NCBI GenBank assembly: GCA_964573115.1
Contig: CAZNIP010000134.1
Span: forward strand, 1 to 6,897
Direction: 5' to 3'
Origin: CAYOID01 sp964573115
GTDB lineage: Bacteria; Desulfobacterota; Desulfovibrionia; Desulfovibrionales; Desulfothermaceae
Length of the DNA: 6,897 bases
Part shown: positions 5,173 to 6,897 of the stretch, in pieces
How positions within the stretch are numbered: the stretch's first letter is position 1
Layout: each line of letters begins with the position of its first letter
The notes under the pieces: generated by a model
Database searches by the model: none
What the model saw: only the letters and a program-made list of their open reading frames with translations
Told to the model about the DNA's origin: nothing
Made by a program: the position numbers and the translations under genes

Positions 5173-6897
5173 ATCTTTGCAGGTCAAGGTCTTCAACGGG
5201 GAAGGCTGTCGGGCCAAAGGCAGCAACGAGATCTATCAGGCCCTGGTGGAGGAGGTCCGCAAACAGGGCCTGCAGGATCGGGTCGAGGTGATCGATGTCG
5301 GGGAGGAGCACTGCCCGGGGTACTGCTCCCTGGCCCCGAGCCTGCTCGTGGAGCCCACAGGCACCCTTTACAAGGACTTGAAGGTCAAGGACCTCCCCAC
5401 GCTCCTGCAGAACCTCGTGGACCAGAAGGAGCCCGAAGGCAGGAAGGTTCACGCCCCAAAAGGGCTGGATCAGGTCCCGGAGGAGGGGCAGACCGACTTT
5501 TTCGGGCCGCAGCTCTTCTGGACCCTGCGCAACCGGGGCCGCATCGACCCGGAGTCAGTTGAGGAGTACATCGCCAGGGACGGGTATCAGGGTGCGGCCA
5601 AGGCCCTGCTGGACATGGAGCCTGAGGAGATCATCCAGGAGGTCAAGGCCTCGGCCATTCGCGGTCGGGGCGGGGCAGGCTTTCCGGCGCACATCAAATG
5701 GAAGTCCGGAGCCGATGCCCGGGCGGACGTCAAGTACGTGGTCTGCAACGCCGACGAAGGCGACCCAGGGGCCTTCATGGACCGCTCCATCCTGGAGGGC
5801 GACCCCCATGCCGTGCTCGAGGGGATGATCATTGCCGCCAGGGCCGTCGGGGCGCATCACGGGTACATCTACTGTCGGACCGAGTACCCCCTGGCCATCC
5901 GCCGCCTGTCCATCGCCATCGATCAGGCCATGGAGCGGGGCCTGCTGGGCGAGAACATCCTGGGCAGCGGGTTCGACTTTCACCTCTCCATTTACCAGGG
6001 GGCCGGGGCCTTTGTCTGCGGCGAGGGCACAGCCCTGCAGCATTCCATCGAAGGCAAGCGGGGCATGCCCAGGCCCAAGCCCCCCAGGTCCACGGACAAA
6101 GGGCTGTTCAACAAGCCCACGGTGCTCAACAATGTGGAGACCTTGGCCAACATCCCGCAGATCATCGTCAACGGAGGGGACTGGTATGCCAGCGTGGGCA
6201 CCGAGAAGAGCAAGGGCACCAAGGTCTTCGCCCTGTCCGGGGACGTGAAGAACATCGGCCTGGTGGAGGTCCCCATGGGCACGTCCCTGCGGACCATCAT
6301 CTTCGACATCGGCGGCGGAATCCCGGACAAGAGGACGTTCAAGGCCGTCCAGCTCGGGGGGCCGTCAGGGGGGTGCATCCCGGAATCTTACCTGGATCTG
6401 CCCGTTGACTTTGAAGCCATCTCTCAGGCCAACGCCATCATGGGCTCCGGGGGCATGATCGTCATGGACGAGTCCACCTGCATGGTGGACATGGCCCACT
6501 ACTTCATGGACTTCATTCAGGACGAGTCCTGCGGCAAGTGCCCGCCCTGCCGCGAGGGGACCAGGCGGCTCCTGGACATACTGGCCCGGATCAAAGAGGG
6601 CCTTGGCGAGGAGGCCGACCTTGACCGGCTGGAGACGCTTTCAGCGTACATCGCGGACACGTCCCTCTGTGGGCTGGGCCAGTCAGCGCCCACGCCGGTC
6701 CTGTCCGCATTGCGCTCCTTCCGGGAGGAGTTCGAGGCCCACGTCATCGACAAGCGCTGCCCGGCCAAAAAATGCCCGGCCCTGCTCCAGTTCAGGGTCG
6801 ATCCGGACAAGTGCACCAGCTGCGGCCAATGTTTCAAGTTCTGCCCGGTGGACGCCATTTCCTGGACCAAAAAAGAGCCGGCGGTCATCGACCGGGA
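5165..6897 (+). CDS. hndC: NuoF/HndC-like FMN and NAD(P)-binding subunit, partial at right edge
   Basis: 577 codons are present and the gene runs off the window. Domains in order: N-terminal thioredoxin-like ferredoxin domain (about 5-90; Cys15, Cys50, Cys54); NuoF flavin core with the FMN loop RGRGGAGFP (166-174), the NAD-site block CNADEGDPGAFMDR (194-207) and GAGAFVCGEGTAL (279-291); the [4Fe-4S] N3-type site Cys456/459/462 plus Cys502; a Cys532-x4-Cys537 linker; and a C-terminal 2[4Fe-4S] ferredoxin domain whose first set is Cys550/553/556/560. The second set lies beyond the edge. This is the architecture of HydB/HndC, not of complex I NuoF, which lacks both end domains. It should exchange hydride with NAD(P)H through FMN and pass electrons to the formate dehydrogenase chain. 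The ATG at 5165 has GAGGG 5 nt upstream and overlaps the previous stop (ATGACTGA). The second Glu of the usual CGEETAL is Gly288. Confidence 0.93.
   Translation, partial: MTESLQVKVFNGEGCRAKGSNEIYQALVEEVRKQGLQDRVEVIDVGEEHCPGYCSLAPSLLVEPTGTLYKDLKVKDLPTLLQNLVDQKEPEGRKVHAPKGLDQVPEEGQTDFFGPQLFWTLRNRGRIDPESVEEYIARDGYQGAAKALLDMEPEEIIQEVKASAIRGRGGAGFPAHIKWKSGADARADVKYVVCNADEGDPGAFMDRSILEGDPHAVLEGMIIAARAVGAHHGYIYCRTEYPLAIRRLSIAIDQAMERGLLGENILGSGFDFHLSIYQGAGAFVCGEGTALQHSIEGKRGMPRPKPPRSTDKGLFNKPTVLNNVETLANIPQIIVNGGDWYASVGTEKSKGTKVFALSGDVKNIGLVEVPMGTSLRTIIFDIGGGIPDKRTFKAVQLGGPSGGCIPESYLDLPVDFEAISQANAIMGSGGMIVMDESTCMVDMAHYFMDFIQDESCGKCPPCREGTRRLLDILARIKEGLGEEADLDRLETLSAYIADTSLCGLGQSAPTPVLSALRSFREEFEAHVIDKRCPAKKCPALLQFRVDPDKCTSCGQCFKFCPVDAISWTKKEPAVIDR

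Noticed and set aside
5555..6043. 162-codon minus-strand frame inside the NuoF-like gene
   Set aside because: Antisense shadow of a strongly conserved flavoprotein core.

Overview
The window looks like a GC-rich chromosome segment from an anaerobic bacterium, most likely a sulfate-reducing or related member of the Desulfobacterota. This rests on the family resemblance of the genes (an HndABC-like NADH module, a ferredoxin relic and a cupin of the kind seen in such genomes), not on a marker gene. All intact genes are on the + strand.

Layout. 34-351 is a small metal-binding cupin gene. 352-922 has no intact gene, but 402-580 on the minus strand carries a decayed piece of an iron-sulfur ferredoxin gene. 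923-3622 encodes an 899-residue cytoplasmic molybdenum/tungsten formate dehydrogenase catalytic subunit. It uses cysteine rather than selenocysteine and carries a NuoG-like iron-sulfur N-terminus. 3623-4192 is a long spacer. It holds a degenerate 7-bp tandem array (consensus CAGAAGA) interrupted by exactly 100 Ns, then AT-richer sequence, then a second, unrelated 7-bp array (CTTGAAC), then a hairpin before the next ribosome binding site. 4193-4690, 4780-5172 and 5165-6897 encode three electron-transfer subunits: a NuoE-like protein, a small thioredoxin-like ferredoxin, and a NuoF-like flavoprotein that runs off the right edge. They have the order and architecture of HndA, HndB and HndC of the NAD(P)-linked [FeFe] hydrogenase of Desulfovibrio fructosovorans.

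How the genes work together. The N-terminus of the formate dehydrogenase supplies the iron-sulfur wire that the hydrogenase subunit HndD supplies in the Hnd enzyme. With the three HndABC-like subunits it should form a soluble formate:NAD(P)+ oxidoreductase. The extra ferredoxin-type domain at the C-terminus of the NuoF-like subunit is the feature shared with electron-bifurcating HydABC/Hnd enzymes. A ferredoxin- plus NAD-linked (bifurcating or confurcating) formate dehydrogenase or CO2 reductase is therefore the main hypothesis. It is inferred, not shown.

Cautions. The physical link between the formate dehydrogenase gene and the electron-transfer genes crosses an assembly gap inside a repeat. 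The right-hand gene is cut by the window edge.
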